Shown: positions 28,656 through 37,150, counted from the stretch's first letter. The stretch is DNA of 43,441 nucleotides from RGIG3009 sp045578425 (GCA_045578425.1 JAZNKF010000008.1:1-43441); one strand, 5' to 3'. A program made the numbers and translations. The notes: generated by a model from the sequence alone, not told the origin.

Positions 28656-29639
28656 ATGTATAATCGTGAAATTTATCAAAAGGCGATGGAAACGCTGGAA
28701 ACAAGGCGCAGCACGGCGGCAACCCGCGCCGCATCGTTGCACGAGCAAATGTGTGCAAAAGTGCCCCAAGTACGGGAGATTGAAGCCAAGATGGCGCAAT
28801 CTTCCGGCAAGGTGGTTGCCGCGATTTTGCGCGGGGGAAACATTGAAAAGGAAGTCGAAAAAGTCAAAACCGAAAATTTGGCGTTGCAAGTGGAACTGGC
28901 GATGCTTCTCAAAGACCATGGGGTAGATGCGGGTAACTTTGAGCCGCAGTACACCTGCCAAGTATGCGAAGATACGGGGTTTGTAAACGGCAAGCGTTGC
29001 GCGTGTCTTGAACAATTATTGCGCGAATTATCGTGCTTGGAATTGTCGGAATTATCCGCCATGCGCCCCACGTCGTTTGACGATTTATCATTGGATTATT
29101 ATTCCGCCCAACCCGACTCGCGAACCGGCATTTCGCCGCGGGCACGTATGCGGGAAGTGATGGAATATTGCAAAGCGTATGCGAACGGCTTTGACGGGCG
29201 CGACCAAAGTTTGTTGTTGCGCGGGCCGACGGGTGTGGGCAAAACGCATTTGTCGCTCGCCATTGCGGGGGTTTTGCTTTCACGCGGGTATTCGGTGGTG
29301 TACGGGCCGGTACAGCAGTTGTTGCACCGCATGGAAAAAGACCATTTCGGGCGCACCGATTCCGGCACCGAAGACGTGTTACTCGCGTGTGATTTGCTGA
29401 TTTTGGACGACGTCGGCACGGAGTTTGCCAGTCCGTTTTATACCTCGGCACTGTATAACATTATCAACGGGCGCATGATGGCGGAAAAACCGACCATTAT
29501 CAGCACCAACTTAAATCAAAAAGAATTGACCGAACGGTACGGCGAACAGATTGCCTCACGCGTGACGGGGACGTTCCAGCCCTTGGTGTGCGTGGGAAAA
29601 GATATTCGTCAATTAAAACTAAAACAATCGCTGGGATGA
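28656..29639 (+). CDS. DnaC/DnaI-type helicase loader (AAA+ ATPase)
   Basis: 327 aa, ATG 28656 after GAGGTGAG. N-terminal helical part about 1-100, then a zinc-binding knuckle CQVCEDTGFVNGKRCAC (about 103-119), then the AAA+ core: Walker A GPTGVGKT (about 190-197), Walker B LLILDDVG (about 245-252), sensor I ISTNLNQKEL. The AAA+ core belongs to the DnaC/DnaI/IstB group; replication context (dnaD immediately upstream, no transposase) argues for a helicase loader rather than IstB. Cytosolic. Confidence 0.93.
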   Translation: MYNREIYQKAMETLETRRSTAATRAASLHEQMCAKVPQVREIEAKMAQSSGKVVAAILRGGNIEKEVEKVKTENLALQVELAMLLKDHGVDAGNFEPQYTCQVCEDTGFVNGKRCACLEQLLRELSCLELSELSAMRPTSFDDLSLDYYSAQPDSRTGISPRARMREVMEYCKAYANGFDGRDQSLLLRGPTGVGKTHLSLAIAGVLLSRGYSVVYGPVQQLLHRMEKDHFGRTDSGTEDVLLACDLLILDDVGTEFASPFYTSALYNIINGRMMAEKPTIISTNLNQKELTERYGEQIASRVTGTFQPLVCVGKDIRQLKLKQSLG

Positions 29640-29643
29640 TAGA

Positions 29644-31281
29644 ATGATGGCTACAAGATGTATGGGTTGCATGCAACCTTTGGAGAAAGGCGCGACAGCG
29701 TGTGAACGGTGCGGGTATCCCGCCGGCGGGGTAAACCCCGCAGAATATTTGCAAGTGCGAACGGTTCTTAACAATCGGTATTTGCTGGGTCGGGTGCTGG
29801 AAATCGGCGGCGACAGCGCGGTATATATTGCCTGTGACCAAACCGACGACAGTGTGGTGACGGTGCGGGAGTTTTTCCCAAACGGCATTTGCGAGCGCAC
29901 GGAAAACGGGGTGATTACCCCGATTGAGGGGCATGAGATTGCCCTGCAAACCTACAAAACCAAGTTTTTGGGTGTGGCGCGCGCGGTGGCGCGGTTGCGC
30001 GACGTGTTGGTGGTGGTGCCGTCGTTTGACATTTTTGAAGAAAACGGTACCGCCTACACGGTCAGCGAATACTGCGAGGGCATAAGCCTTGAAAAATACG
30101 TGGCGAAACAAGGCGGACGGTTGCCGTTTGACGAAGTGCGGCGACTCTTTTTGCCGTTGCTTTCGGCATTATCCATCATTCATTCCTGCGGTGTGTTGCA
30201 TTTGGGGATTAGTCCCAAAAACGTGCTGGTGGACAGCGAGGGGAATTTGCGCATTAAGAATTTTGCCATTCCAGAAACCCGCACGGTGAACACCGAATGT
30301 AAACCGTATATTTTGGCGGGGTATGCCGCACCCGAACAATATGAAAAGAAAGCAACTTGTACTGCTTCGGCCGATGTGTACGGCGTGGCGGCGACCATGT
30401 TATTTGCGCTTACGGGTGCGACACCGACGGATGCCTCTCGCCGTGCCAAAAAGGGCGAAGAATTGTTGCTGCCCGCGGACGTGGCAAAAGCCATGCCCGC
30501 ACACGTTAAAGAAAGCCTTTATCGTGCGCTTCGGATTTCTGCCGAGCGGCGTACCAAAACGATGCAACAACTGCTCGACGAACTGACTGCCACACCCGCC
30601 GTGGCGGCATTGATTGAAGAAGAAAAAGAGAACGAAAAACCCGTGCGTGAGCCGATGAGCAGGCGTCGGTCTTTGTGGTTGATTTTTGCCGTTGCACTGT
30701 TGGTGTTGGTGATTGTGATGGTGGTGGCACTCAGCGGGTTGAACGCGTTGCCGCAAGGGCCGCAAAACACGACGACGGGCGGACAGCTCACGCTTAACAG
30801 TTCCACCGTTACCACGACCACCACCGCGACACAAGACGTGCGTTTTACGGTGGAAAACTTGGTGGGTAAAGACGTGCGTGCGGTGCAGAAAAAAATGCTT
30901 GCCGGGTCGATGAAAGTGGTTATTAAGGGCTACGAGTACAGCGATACTGCCGCCGAGAACACCATTTTGTCGCAAACCCCCGCAGCGGATGAAAAAGCCG
31001 ACCGCGGTACGGTGATTTCGGTGATCATCAGCGCGGGTTCGGCACAAGGGAAAATGCCGAATTTGGCGGGGTGGAAAGAAGAACACGCGCGACTTTACCT
31101 TGAAGCATTGGGATATGAAGTTGCCGAACAAAGTTTGTTGTTGCAAAAGAGCGATTACGAAAAAGGGGAAGTGGAACGTACCGTTCCCGCCGCAGGCGCC
31201 CCCATTACGGTGGGCGACACAGTAACGCTTTATGTCAGCAACGTGCAGACCGAAGTAATCACGACAACACAAGGAGAATGA
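29644..31281 (+). CDS. Zinc-ribbon, kinase-like, membrane, PASTA protein with degenerate kinase residues
   Basis: 545 aa, ATG 29644 (or 29647), 4 nt after the loader gene. Domain order: zinc ribbon (CMGC...CERCG, 6-23), Ser/Thr kinase fold (about 45-310), one span (about 334-354), two PASTA domains (about 390-460 and 462-535), Thr-rich linker. The kinase lacks three key residues. The ATP-binding Lys position reads VTVREFFP (R75 where relatives have VAIKEFFP), the HRD catalytic Asp is replaced (HLGISPKN, Gly188), and DFG reads NFA (206-208). N193 of the loop is kept. It may therefore be a pseudokinase or a scaffold sensing muropeptides through PASTA. The operon joins it to replication and wall-sugar genes. 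Confidence 0.88.
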   Translation: MMATRCMGCMQPLEKGATACERCGYPAGGVNPAEYLQVRTVLNNRYLLGRVLEIGGDSAVYIACDQTDDSVVTVREFFPNGICERTENGVITPIEGHEIALQTYKTKFLGVARAVARLRDVLVVVPSFDIFEENGTAYTVSEYCEGISLEKYVAKQGGRLPFDEVRRLFLPLLSALSIIHSCGVLHLGISPKNVLVDSEGNLRIKNFAIPETRTVNTECKPYILAGYAAPEQYEKKATCTASADVYGVAATMLFALTGATPTDASRRAKKGEELLLPADVAKAMPAHVKESLYRALRISAERRTKTMQQLLDELTATPAVAALIEEEKENEKPVREPMSRRRSLWLIFAVALLVLVIVMVVALSGLNALPQGPQNTTTGGQLTLNSSTVTTTTTATQDVRFTVENLVGKDVRAVQKKMLAGSMKVVIKGYEYSDTAAENTILSQTPAADEKADRGTVISVIISAGSAQGKMPNLAGWKEEHARLYLEALGYEVAEQSLLLQKSDYEKGEVERTVPAAGAPITVGDTVTLYVSNVQTEVITTTQGE

Positions 31282-31284
31282 GTT

Positions 31285-31944
31285 ATGCAACACAAAAAGA
31301 AGTTTACGCCGAACAGTAATTTCCCCGCGATGTCTTACATTTTGACAGCGCCCAAAGATGCGGATTTCGAAAAAGAAAAGTTGCCGCTTTTGGTGTTTTT
31401 ACACGGTGCGGGCGAGCGCGGGGAAGATCCCGAAATTTTGAACACGGTGGTGACCATCTCGCAAATTTTCGGCGAAGAAGACGAATATAAAGGGATTCGC
31501 GCGATTACGCTTTCGCCGCAATGTCCCGAAGGTCTGGTTTGGAACCATTTGGTGTTGCCGCTCAAAGAACTGATTGACCAAATTGCCGACGAATACCACG
31601 TTGACCGTGACCGTATCAGCATTACGGGTTACAGCATGGGCGGTTTTGGCGTGTGGGATATGATTTGCACCTACCCCGAAATGTTTTCGGCGGCAGCACC
31701 CATTTGCGGCGGCGGACTTTCGTGGCGTGTGGGCGTGTTGAACAAACTGCCCATTCGCGCATTCCACGGTGGCGCGGATACGGTGGTACCGCCCGTGTAT
31801 TCCGAAACCATGGTCGAAACGGTGCAAATGATCGGCGGTAACGCGTCGCTTACCGTGTACCCCGGTGTGGACCACGGTTCGTGGGTGCCCGCGTACCAAA
31901 CGTCTGACGTGATTGAATGGTTATTGCAACAAAGGAGAAAATAA
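31285..31944 (+). CDS. Alpha/beta hydrolase (esterase, PHB-depolymerase/dienelactone-hydrolase type)
   Basis: 219 aa, ATG 31285 with AAGGAGAATG before it (3 nt after the PASTA protein). Oxyanion region LLVFLHGAGERGED (about 33-46), nucleophile GYSMGGFG (about 113-120, Ser), acid Asp in HGGADTVVPP (about 157-166), and catalytic His in GVDHGSW (about 192-198). No signal peptide, so cytosolic. Substrate unknown; the motif order is that of the phospholipase/carboxylesterase and prolyl-oligopeptidase-like esterases. Confidence 0.88.
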   Translation: MQHKKKFTPNSNFPAMSYILTAPKDADFEKEKLPLLVFLHGAGERGEDPEILNTVVTISQIFGEEDEYKGIRAITLSPQCPEGLVWNHLVLPLKELIDQIADEYHVDRDRISITGYSMGGFGVWDMICTYPEMFSAAAPICGGGLSWRVGVLNKLPIRAFHGGADTVVPPVYSETMVETVQMIGGNASLTVYPGVDHGSWVPAYQTSDVIEWLLQQRRK

Positions 31945-31948
31945 CGAG

Positions 31949-33091
31949 ATGTTATTAAAAAACGCCAAAATTTTTAACGAAGAATTTGAACTTGTCAAAC
32001 AAAACATTACGATAAACGGCGAAAAAATCGCGGCGATTGACGAAACAGCTTGTGCCGACGAGGTGCTGGACCTTACGGGGTATACCGTGTTGCCGGGGCT
32101 TATCGATATGCACATTCACGGTTGCGCGGGTCGCGACACGGGCGAAGCCACACCCGATGCGTTGGAAGCGATGTCGCAGTGCTTGGTAAAACGTGGGGTT
32201 ACCTCGTTTTGTCCGACTTCGATGACACTTTCGGCAGAAGAACTGAGCAAAATTTTTGCAAACGTTGCCGCGTGCAAACAAACGGTGGGCGGCGCGTATA
32301 TTCATGGGGTGAACATGGAAGGCCCGTACATTGCCATGTCCAAAAAAGGCGCGCAAAACGGCGCTTTTGTGCGCAACCCTGACAAAGAGGAATTTTTGCG
32401 GTTATATAACGACTGCGGCGGCGTTATCAAAGTGGTGGATATTGCCCCCGAATGTGACGGCGCCGAAGAGTTTGTGAAAGCAGTGCAACCGATTTGTCCC
32501 GTTTCGATTGCGCATACCGCAGCGGGGTACGATGAGGCGTGTGCCGCCATCGAATGGGGTGTACGCCACGTGACGCATTTATATAATGCGCAAAGCGGGC
32601 TTACGCACCGCGCACCCGGTGTGGTGGGCGCCGTGTTTGACAAAACCCGCGAATACGGTGTACGCGCCGAACTCATTTGTGACGGGTTCCATATTCATCC
32701 GGCGGCGCTGCGCATAGCGTTTGCGCAACTGGGAGAAGATAACAGTGTGATTATCAGCGATTCCATGTGCGCCGCAGGGCACGTGGACGGCGAATACGAT
32801 TTGGGCGGGCAAACGGTGTATGTGAAAGACGGCAAAGCGTTGCTTGCCGACGGTACCATTGCCGCTTCCACTTCTAACGTGTATGAAGAACTTAAAAACG
32901 TGATTTCGTTTGGTATTCCGCTAAAACAAGCGGTGAAATCCGCCACCATCAACCCCGCCCGCGCGATTCGCGTGGACAACGAAACGGGGTCGATTGCGGT
33001 GGGCAAAAACGCCGATTTGTTGGTAGTAGACGATGATTTCAACATTGTGTTGGTAATCGTTAAAGGTTGTATTAAGGTGGATAATCGATAA
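31949..33091 (+). CDS. nagA: N-acetylglucosamine-6-phosphate deacetylase
   Basis: 380 aa from ATG 31949 (AAAGGAG upstream; the frame opens at 31913 inside the esterase gene). Amidohydrolase: LPGLIDMHIHGCAG with the HxH metal site (about 55-62), NMEGPY metal Glu near 125, SIAHTAAGY and VTHLYNAQSG with metal His residues, ISDSMCAAG with the catalytic Asp, and a C-terminal GSIAVGKNADLLVVD. It converts GlcNAc-6-P to GlcN-6-P in amino-sugar salvage. No nagB lies nearby. A second homolog is at 35891. Confidence 0.93.
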   Translation: MLLKNAKIFNEEFELVKQNITINGEKIAAIDETACADEVLDLTGYTVLPGLIDMHIHGCAGRDTGEATPDALEAMSQCLVKRGVTSFCPTSMTLSAEELSKIFANVAACKQTVGGAYIHGVNMEGPYIAMSKKGAQNGAFVRNPDKEEFLRLYNDCGGVIKVVDIAPECDGAEEFVKAVQPICPVSIAHTAAGYDEACAAIEWGVRHVTHLYNAQSGLTHRAPGVVGAVFDKTREYGVRAELICDGFHIHPAALRIAFAQLGEDNSVIISDSMCAAGHVDGEYDLGGQTVYVKDGKALLADGTIAASTSNVYEELKNVISFGIPLKQAVKSATINPARAIRVDNETGSIAVGKNADLLVVDDDFNIVLVIVKGCIKVDNR

Positions 33092-33093
33092 GT

Positions 33094-33810
33094 ATGGCAA
33101 GAGAACGCTATTTGGTAGGGGTTCCCCAAGAGGAGTTGGAGTACCATTCGTTTGCAACACCGCCGACACCGAAAAGCCGATGGGAAGATTTTTGGTACCA
33201 TCATAAGTGGAAAGTGCAGGGGCTTTTGTTGACGGTGGCGATTGTGGCGGGGTTGATTGTTCATTCCGCTTTGCGGGTAAAGCCCGATTATCTTATTTGC
33301 ATGGTTTCGCCAACACCGGTGTCACCCGACGTGGTGGAAAAGTTGGAGGAAGAGTTTGCCGCCCTCGCCGTTGATGTAAACGAGGACGGCAAAGTGATGG
33401 TGACGGTGCAACTGTTGGATATTTCCAAAAACCAAACCGTGCAATCACAAACGGTGAATCATCAGTCGATTTTGGGGCATTTGGCGGCAAAAGACGTGCA
33501 TTTGTTTTTGTTTGACCCCGCGTATTACACCGAAACGGTGTGCCCTGCCATGAAAAACGGGGTGACGTTTTTTGAAACGCTCGACGTTACCGCTCCCGAT
33601 TTAAGCAGTGACAAAACGTATTGGAATTGGAAAAATGCCAAATTTTTGAAAAACGAAAGTTTTGTTACCGCTCAAAAAGTGGATATGTTTCCTGTTTCGA
33701 TGGTGTGCGGTGTGCGCGCTGTAGATGAAAAAATGTATTCCGAAAAGCAAAAAGCGGCGCAACAAGCGTGTGTGGCGTTGCTGAAAGCGTTTATTGAAAA
33801 ACAAGTATAA
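33094..33810 (+). CDS. Membrane-anchored hypothetical protein
   Basis: 238 aa, ATG 33094, 2 nt after the nagA stop. Short cytosolic N-terminus with WEDFWYHHKWKVQ just before a single span (LLLTVAIVAGLIVHSAL, about 44-60), then an extracytoplasmic domain (DYLICMVSPTPVSPDVVEKL, VMVTVQLLDISKNQTVQSQT, DVHLFLFDPAYYTE). WxxFWYHHKWK followed by a span is a pattern I associate with Clostridia membrane proteins of unknown role. Last gene of the dnaD operon. Confidence 0.82.
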   Translation: MARERYLVGVPQEELEYHSFATPPTPKSRWEDFWYHHKWKVQGLLLTVAIVAGLIVHSALRVKPDYLICMVSPTPVSPDVVEKLEEEFAALAVDVNEDGKVMVTVQLLDISKNQTVQSQTVNHQSILGHLAAKDVHLFLFDPAYYTETVCPAMKNGVTFFETLDVTAPDLSSDKTYWNWKNAKFLKNESFVTAQKVDMFPVSMVCGVRAVDEKMYSEKQKAAQQACVALLKAFIEKQV

Positions 33811-33833
33811 TTTTATCCTTTTTCGGTAACACT

Positions 33834-33870
33834 ATTGTCGGTGCTTTTCATAATGAAAAGTACCGACAAT
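33834..33870 (+). terminator. Long inverted repeat between the membrane protein and the N/Q-rich gene
   Basis: ATTGTCGGTGCTTTTCAT (33834-33851) pairs with 33853-33870 over 18 positions, one of them G-T, with one centre base. There is no T-run after it. It may end the operon weakly or be the 5' hairpin of the next mRNA, or an operator. Confidence 0.45.
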
Positions 33871-33895
33871 TACCGTTTAGGGAGGATATCTTCTG

Positions 33896-34039
33896 ATGCA
33901 AAACAATCAAAATAACCAAAACAATCAAAACAAGCAAAACAATCAAAATCAGCAGAACAAACAAAACAACCAGAACAAGCAAAACAATCAAAACAAACAA
34001 AACAGCCAGAACCAAAAAGACCAGTATAGCAATATCTAA
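33896..34039 (+). CDS. 47-aa Asn/Gln-rich low-complexity protein
   Basis: ATG 33896 after GGGAGG, TAA at 34037. The protein is built almost only from Asn, Gln and Lys (MQNNQNNQNNQNKQNNQNQQ and on) and ends with DQYSNI. A terminator follows at 34051. Short N/Q/K-rich proteins of this look occur in Clostridia, and some are listed as small acid-soluble spore proteins. I cannot confirm that here. Good ribosome site and a terminator argue for a real gene although the sequence is repetitive (CAAAACAA units). Confidence 0.7.
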   Translation: MQNNQNNQNNQNKQNNQNQQNKQNNQNKQNNQNKQNSQNQKDQYSNI

Positions 34040-34050
34040 AATGAGTGCGG

Positions 34051-34088
34051 AAAACGGCGCGGGTGAAAACCCGCGCCGTTTTCGTTTT
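34051..34088 (+). terminator. Terminator after the N/Q-rich gene
   Basis: AAAACGGCGCGGG (34051-34063), TGAAAA loop, CCCGCGCCGTTTT (34070-34082), then CGTTTTC. Confidence 0.85.
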
Positions 34089-34162
34089 CACCGCTCCTGC
34101 GATAACGACCGGGTTTTGCGCAAATCATCGGATACCCGCGCACGAACGCTGCGAAATAAAAC

Positions 34163-34191
34163 TTGCGTTTTTTAAAAGAGCATGGTAAAAT
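34163..34191 (+). promoter_or_regulatory. Promoter of the DivIVA-like gene
   Basis: -35 TTGCGT (34163-34168), 17-bp spacer, -10 TAAAAT (34186-34191). Confidence 0.65.
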
Positions 34192-34224
34192 AAGTCGCAG
34201 ATGTCACGAAGGGAGAGTGTACCG

Positions 34225-34710
34225 ATGGAAGAGTGTCGAGTTTTTGAAACTGAGTTTCGCGGATTTCGCAAGAGTGACGTGCTCGATTACATAGACGAAC
34301 TGCGCCGCGAACAACAAACTGCGCGGGAAGAGTGGGAAAGCCAAATTGCCGCTTTGTCACAACAAGTAGCAGAAGAACAAGCGAAAAACTCCGAACTTTC
34401 ACAGCAGTTGGAAGAGGCGAAAATCGCGGCGGACGAAAATGTGCAGATTGCGGCACTCGAAGAACGCTGTGAAGCCTTGGAACAAGAAAAAACCGCGCTC
34501 ACCCTGCAAACGGAAGAACTGCAACAAGCGGTTGCCGCATTGTGGAAGGAAAAAAGCGAACTGGCCGCCGCCGCCACCCATGCTGAGGAGAAGTTGGAAC
34601 GGTTGCAAACGCTTGGCCGTGCGGTATACAAGGAATTGGCGGTGGAAGCCGAAAAAGAAGAAGCGGCTGCCGAAACACCGAAAAAAACCATGGAGCAATG
34701 GTTGTTCTAA
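34225..34710 (+). CDS. DivIVA-like coiled-coil protein
   Basis: 161 aa from ATG 34225 (GAAGGGAGAG upstream; ATG 34201 lies before that site). N-terminal FETEFRGFRKSDVLDYIDEL resembles the membrane-binding DivIVA start (FxxxxxGYdxxEVdxfld). The rest is one long coiled coil with Glu/Gln/Ala heptads (about 30-140) and a short MEQWLF tail. DivIVA/GpsB-type proteins mark curved membrane at poles and septa. Shorter than classical DivIVA, so a relative rather than the orthologue. Confidence 0.8.
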   Translation: MEECRVFETEFRGFRKSDVLDYIDELRREQQTAREEWESQIAALSQQVAEEQAKNSELSQQLEEAKIAADENVQIAALEERCEALEQEKTALTLQTEELQQAVAALWKEKSELAAAATHAEEKLERLQTLGRAVYKELAVEAEKEEAAAETPKKTMEQWLF

Positions 34711-34762
34711 TTTGCCTTTTGTGACGCATACAGTATATTCAACAAACAAAGGAGAAACGACG

Positions 34763-34984
34763 ATGGCAGAACTGAAGTATGAAATTGTAAAAGAATTGGG
34801 CGTGTTGTCGGAATCCCCGACGGGTTGGCGCAAAGAGATTAACCTTATTCGTTGGAACGACCGCGACCCCAAATACGATATTCGTGATTGGGCACCCGAA
34901 CGTACCAAAATGGGCAAAGGCATCACGCTGACTCCCGATGAACTCATTTTATTGCGCGACATGCTGGGCGAAATCGATATTTGA
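34763..34984 (+). CDS. YdbC/PC4-family protein
   Basis: 73 aa from ATG 34763 with AAAGGAG upstream. The whole chain matches the YdbC type of PC4 domain: EIVKELGVLSESPTGWRKEI, NLIRWNDRDPKYDIRDWAPE, RTKMGKGITLTPDELILLRD. PC4-like folds bind single-stranded DNA or RNA; the Firmicutes YdbC proteins have no firm role. It sits between the DivIVA-like gene and uppP with 11 nt to the latter, and may share its transcript. Confidence 0.92.
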   Translation: MAELKYEIVKELGVLSESPTGWRKEINLIRWNDRDPKYDIRDWAPERTKMGKGITLTPDELILLRDMLGEIDI

Positions 34985-34995
34985 GGTGACAGACA

Positions 34996-35832
34996 ATGGA
35001 CGGCGTGTGGGATATTCTCAAAGCGTTCTTACAAGGTATTGTGCAAGGGATTACCGAATGGTTGCCGATTAGCAGTACCGGCCATTTGATTTTAGTCAAT
35101 GAGTTTTTGCCGTTTAACCAGTCCAAAGATTGGTTTGATTTGTTTAAAGTGCTTATCCAGCTTGGCTCGATTTTGGCGGTTGTGGTGTTGTATTTTCACA
35201 AACTCAATCCGTTTTCGCCCAAAAAGACCGCGGTTGAGCGAAAAGACACGTGGTCGTTGTGGGGCAAAGTGTTGGTGGCAAGTGTGCCTGCCGCGGTGGT
35301 GGGACTGCTGCTGGATGATATTATTGATTCAACGCTTTCGGTGCCGTGGGTAATTGCCACCACGTTGATACTCTACGGTATAGGCTTTTTGTGGATGGAA
35401 AACCGAGGACACACCCCCACCATTCACACCACGAACGACATGAACGTTAAGACCGCCTTGTTGATGGGTTGTTTTCAAGCGCTGGCGCTTATCCCCGGTA
35501 CGTCCCGTTCGGGCGCGACCATTTTGGGCGCGGTGTTGCTGGGTTGTTCGCGCACCGTTGCCGCGGAATTTTCGTTCTTTATGGCGATTCCCGTCATGGC
35601 GGGGGCGAGCGGACTGAAAGTGGTGAAATACCTGCTGCTTGACGGTCAGCGTTTTACCGCCGAGGAAAGTTTGTTGCTCGTTATCGGTATGGTGGTATCG
35701 TTTGTGGTATCGGTGCTGGTGATTCGATTCCTGATGAACTTTATCAAAAAACACGATTTCAAACCCTTTGGGGTGTACCGCATTGTGTTGGGTGCGATTT
35801 TGTTTGCGCTCATTGCGTGCGGGGTGTTATAA
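34996..35832 (+). CDS. uppP: Undecaprenyl-diphosphatase UppP (BacA)
   Basis: 278 aa, ATG 34996 after GAGGTGACAG. Integral membrane phosphatase that recycles undecaprenyl diphosphate to the monophosphate carrier for wall synthesis; also gives bacitracin tolerance. Signatures: GIVQGITEWLPISSTGHLIL (about 14-33, the E-rich/SSTGH motif), IPGTSRSGATILGAVLLG (about 165-182, the PGTSRSG motif) and several spans up to the C-terminus. Normal length. Ends in a bidirectional terminator at 35848. Confidence 0.97.
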   Translation: MDGVWDILKAFLQGIVQGITEWLPISSTGHLILVNEFLPFNQSKDWFDLFKVLIQLGSILAVVVLYFHKLNPFSPKKTAVERKDTWSLWGKVLVASVPAAVVGLLLDDIIDSTLSVPWVIATTLILYGIGFLWMENRGHTPTIHTTNDMNVKTALLMGCFQALALIPGTSRSGATILGAVLLGCSRTVAAEFSFFMAIPVMAGASGLKVVKYLLLDGQRFTAEESLLLVIGMVVSFVVSVLVIRFLMNFIKKHDFKPFGVYRIVLGAILFALIACGVL

Positions 35833-35847
35833 GAGAAAAAACAATAA

Positions 35848-35877
35848 AAAAGCCTCGACAGTGTCGAGGCTTTTTTG
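35848..35877. terminator. Terminator shared by the convergent uppP and second nagA genes
   Basis: AAAGCCTCGACA-GTG-TCGAGGCTTT with A-run on one side and T-run on the other. Confidence 0.9.
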
Positions 35878-35890
35878 TTTGTGTTTTGTG

Positions 35891-37066
35891 TTACCGCTTG
35901 ATAAATGTGCCGCGGGCGATGACATCGCGTACTTGCAGCTCGCTGTCGAGCAACACCACGTCGGCATCGTAGCCTTGGAGCAGGGCACCTTTTTGGTCGC
36001 CCAAACCGATAACGCGGGCAGGAGTGGTACTTGCCATTTTGACCGCTTCCCACAAGGGCACGCCCGCGAGTCCCACCATGTTGCGCAAAAGGCGGTCGGT
36101 GGTGGCAATGCTGCCTGCAAAGGCTTGGCGGTTTTCCAGTTTCATGACGCCGTCTTCCAGCACCATGTTATCGGTGCCGTTTAAGGTGAGCACCGTACCT
36201 TCGGGCAACCCTGCCGCGGCGGGCAACAGCGCATCGGTAATCAGCGAAATGCTGTCGGCACCTTTGCACTTGTAAATGAGTTTGAGCAGTTCGGGCGGCA
36301 GGTGTTTGCCGTCGGCAATCATTTGCACGGTAAACCCATCTTCGAGCAACCCCGCTTCTACCACGCCGCCGTGGCGGTAGGCGTTTTTGCGGTGCACTAT
36401 GGAACAGCCGGAATAAATGTGTGTGATATCGCAAAACCCGTGTTGCAAAGCTTTGGCGCACGTGTCGTAATCGGCATCCGAATGCGCAATCGACGCCACA
36501 ATGCCGCGTTTTTGCAATTCTTCACCGAGTGCGAACGCGCCGTCGAGTTCGGCCGCAATACCCATGATGCGCACGCCGCCTTCCCACGCTTTAAGCAGTG
36601 GCTCGTAGTTTTGGGGGGTGGGGGCGAGCATGGTGCTTAAATCTTGCGCGCCGCATTGCGCGGGGGACAAAAACGGACCTTCCAAATGCACGCCCGCAAT
36701 CGTGACGGTGTCGAGCATTTCTGCGGCTTGTTTGACGGTGCGAATCATCCCTACCAAATCTGCCATGGGGGCAGTCAGCGAGGTGGGAACAATGGTGGTG
36801 GTGCCAAACCGCGCGTGAGCCAAGCACGCTTCACATACTTGTTCTGCCGTGGCATCCATAAACGAGATTCCACCGCCGCCATGCACGTGAATATCCACAA
36901 AACCCGGTGCAGCAAAAGCACCGTTTGCATCGTATACCGTAACATCAGAGGAAGCAGGCAACAACGCATCGTACACGGCGATGATTTTGCCGTTTTCAAT
37001 GTCGATGGTACTGTGGGGAACAACGCCGTCGGCGGTTATCCGTGTGACGTTATGTAAACGCAACAT
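35891..37066 (-). CDS. nagA: NagA-like amidohydrolase, second copy
   Basis: 391 aa, ATG 37066 after AAAGGAGAGG. Amidohydrolase core with FVDIHVHGGGG (metal HxH), HLEGPFLSP (metal Glu), SIAHSDADY and ITHIYSGCS (metal His), LITDALLPAAG (catalytic Asp), ending GALLQGYDADVVLLD. It differs from the 31949 protein in the substrate-side segments (SGCSIVHRKNAYRHGGVVEA where the other has NAQSGLTHRAPGVVGAVFD). The substrate may thus be GlcNAc-6-P or a related N-acetyl amino sugar phosphate. Own consensus promoter, so regulated separately. Confidence 0.88.
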   Translation of the reverse strand: MLRLHNVTRITADGVVPHSTIDIENGKIIAVYDALLPASSDVTVYDANGAFAAPGFVDIHVHGGGGISFMDATAEQVCEACLAHARFGTTTIVPTSLTAPMADLVGMIRTVKQAAEMLDTVTIAGVHLEGPFLSPAQCGAQDLSTMLAPTPQNYEPLLKAWEGGVRIMGIAAELDGAFALGEELQKRGIVASIAHSDADYDTCAKALQHGFCDITHIYSGCSIVHRKNAYRHGGVVEAGLLEDGFTVQMIADGKHLPPELLKLIYKCKGADSISLITDALLPAAAGLPEGTVLTLNGTDNMVLEDGVMKLENRQAFAGSIATTDRLLRNMVGLAGVPLWEAVKMASTTPARVIGLGDQKGALLQGYDADVVLLDSELQVRDVIARGTFIKR

Positions 37067-37089
37067 AAAACCCTCTCCTTTACAGGTTT

Positions 37090-37118
37090 ATGATACCTAT
37101 TTTGAAAGATTTTGTCAA
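37090..37118 (-). promoter_or_regulatory. Promoter of the second nagA
   Basis: On the minus strand: -35 TTGACA (37118-37113), 17-bp spacer, -10 TATCAT (37095-37090). It begins directly after the T-run of the terminator at 37121. Confidence 0.85.
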
Positions 37119-37120
37119 CA

Positions 37121-37150
37121 AAAAAGGCGGCCTTACGGCCGCCTTTTTTT
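37121..37150 (-). terminator. Terminator after the carbohydrate-binding lipoprotein gene
   Basis: AAAAAGGCGGCC-TTAC-GGCCGCCTTTTT; on the minus strand the T-run precedes the -35 of the second nagA with almost no gap. Confidence 0.9.

Noticed and set aside
28656..29639. DnaC-like gene as the IstB helper of an insertion sequence
   Set aside because: No transposase or terminal repeats; it directly follows dnaD, the normal replication context.
33870..34091. Minus-strand frame rich in Cys and Phe (73 aa)
   Set aside because: It is the antisense of the Asn/Gln-rich gene; the odd composition comes from the CAAAACAA repeats. No ribosome site.
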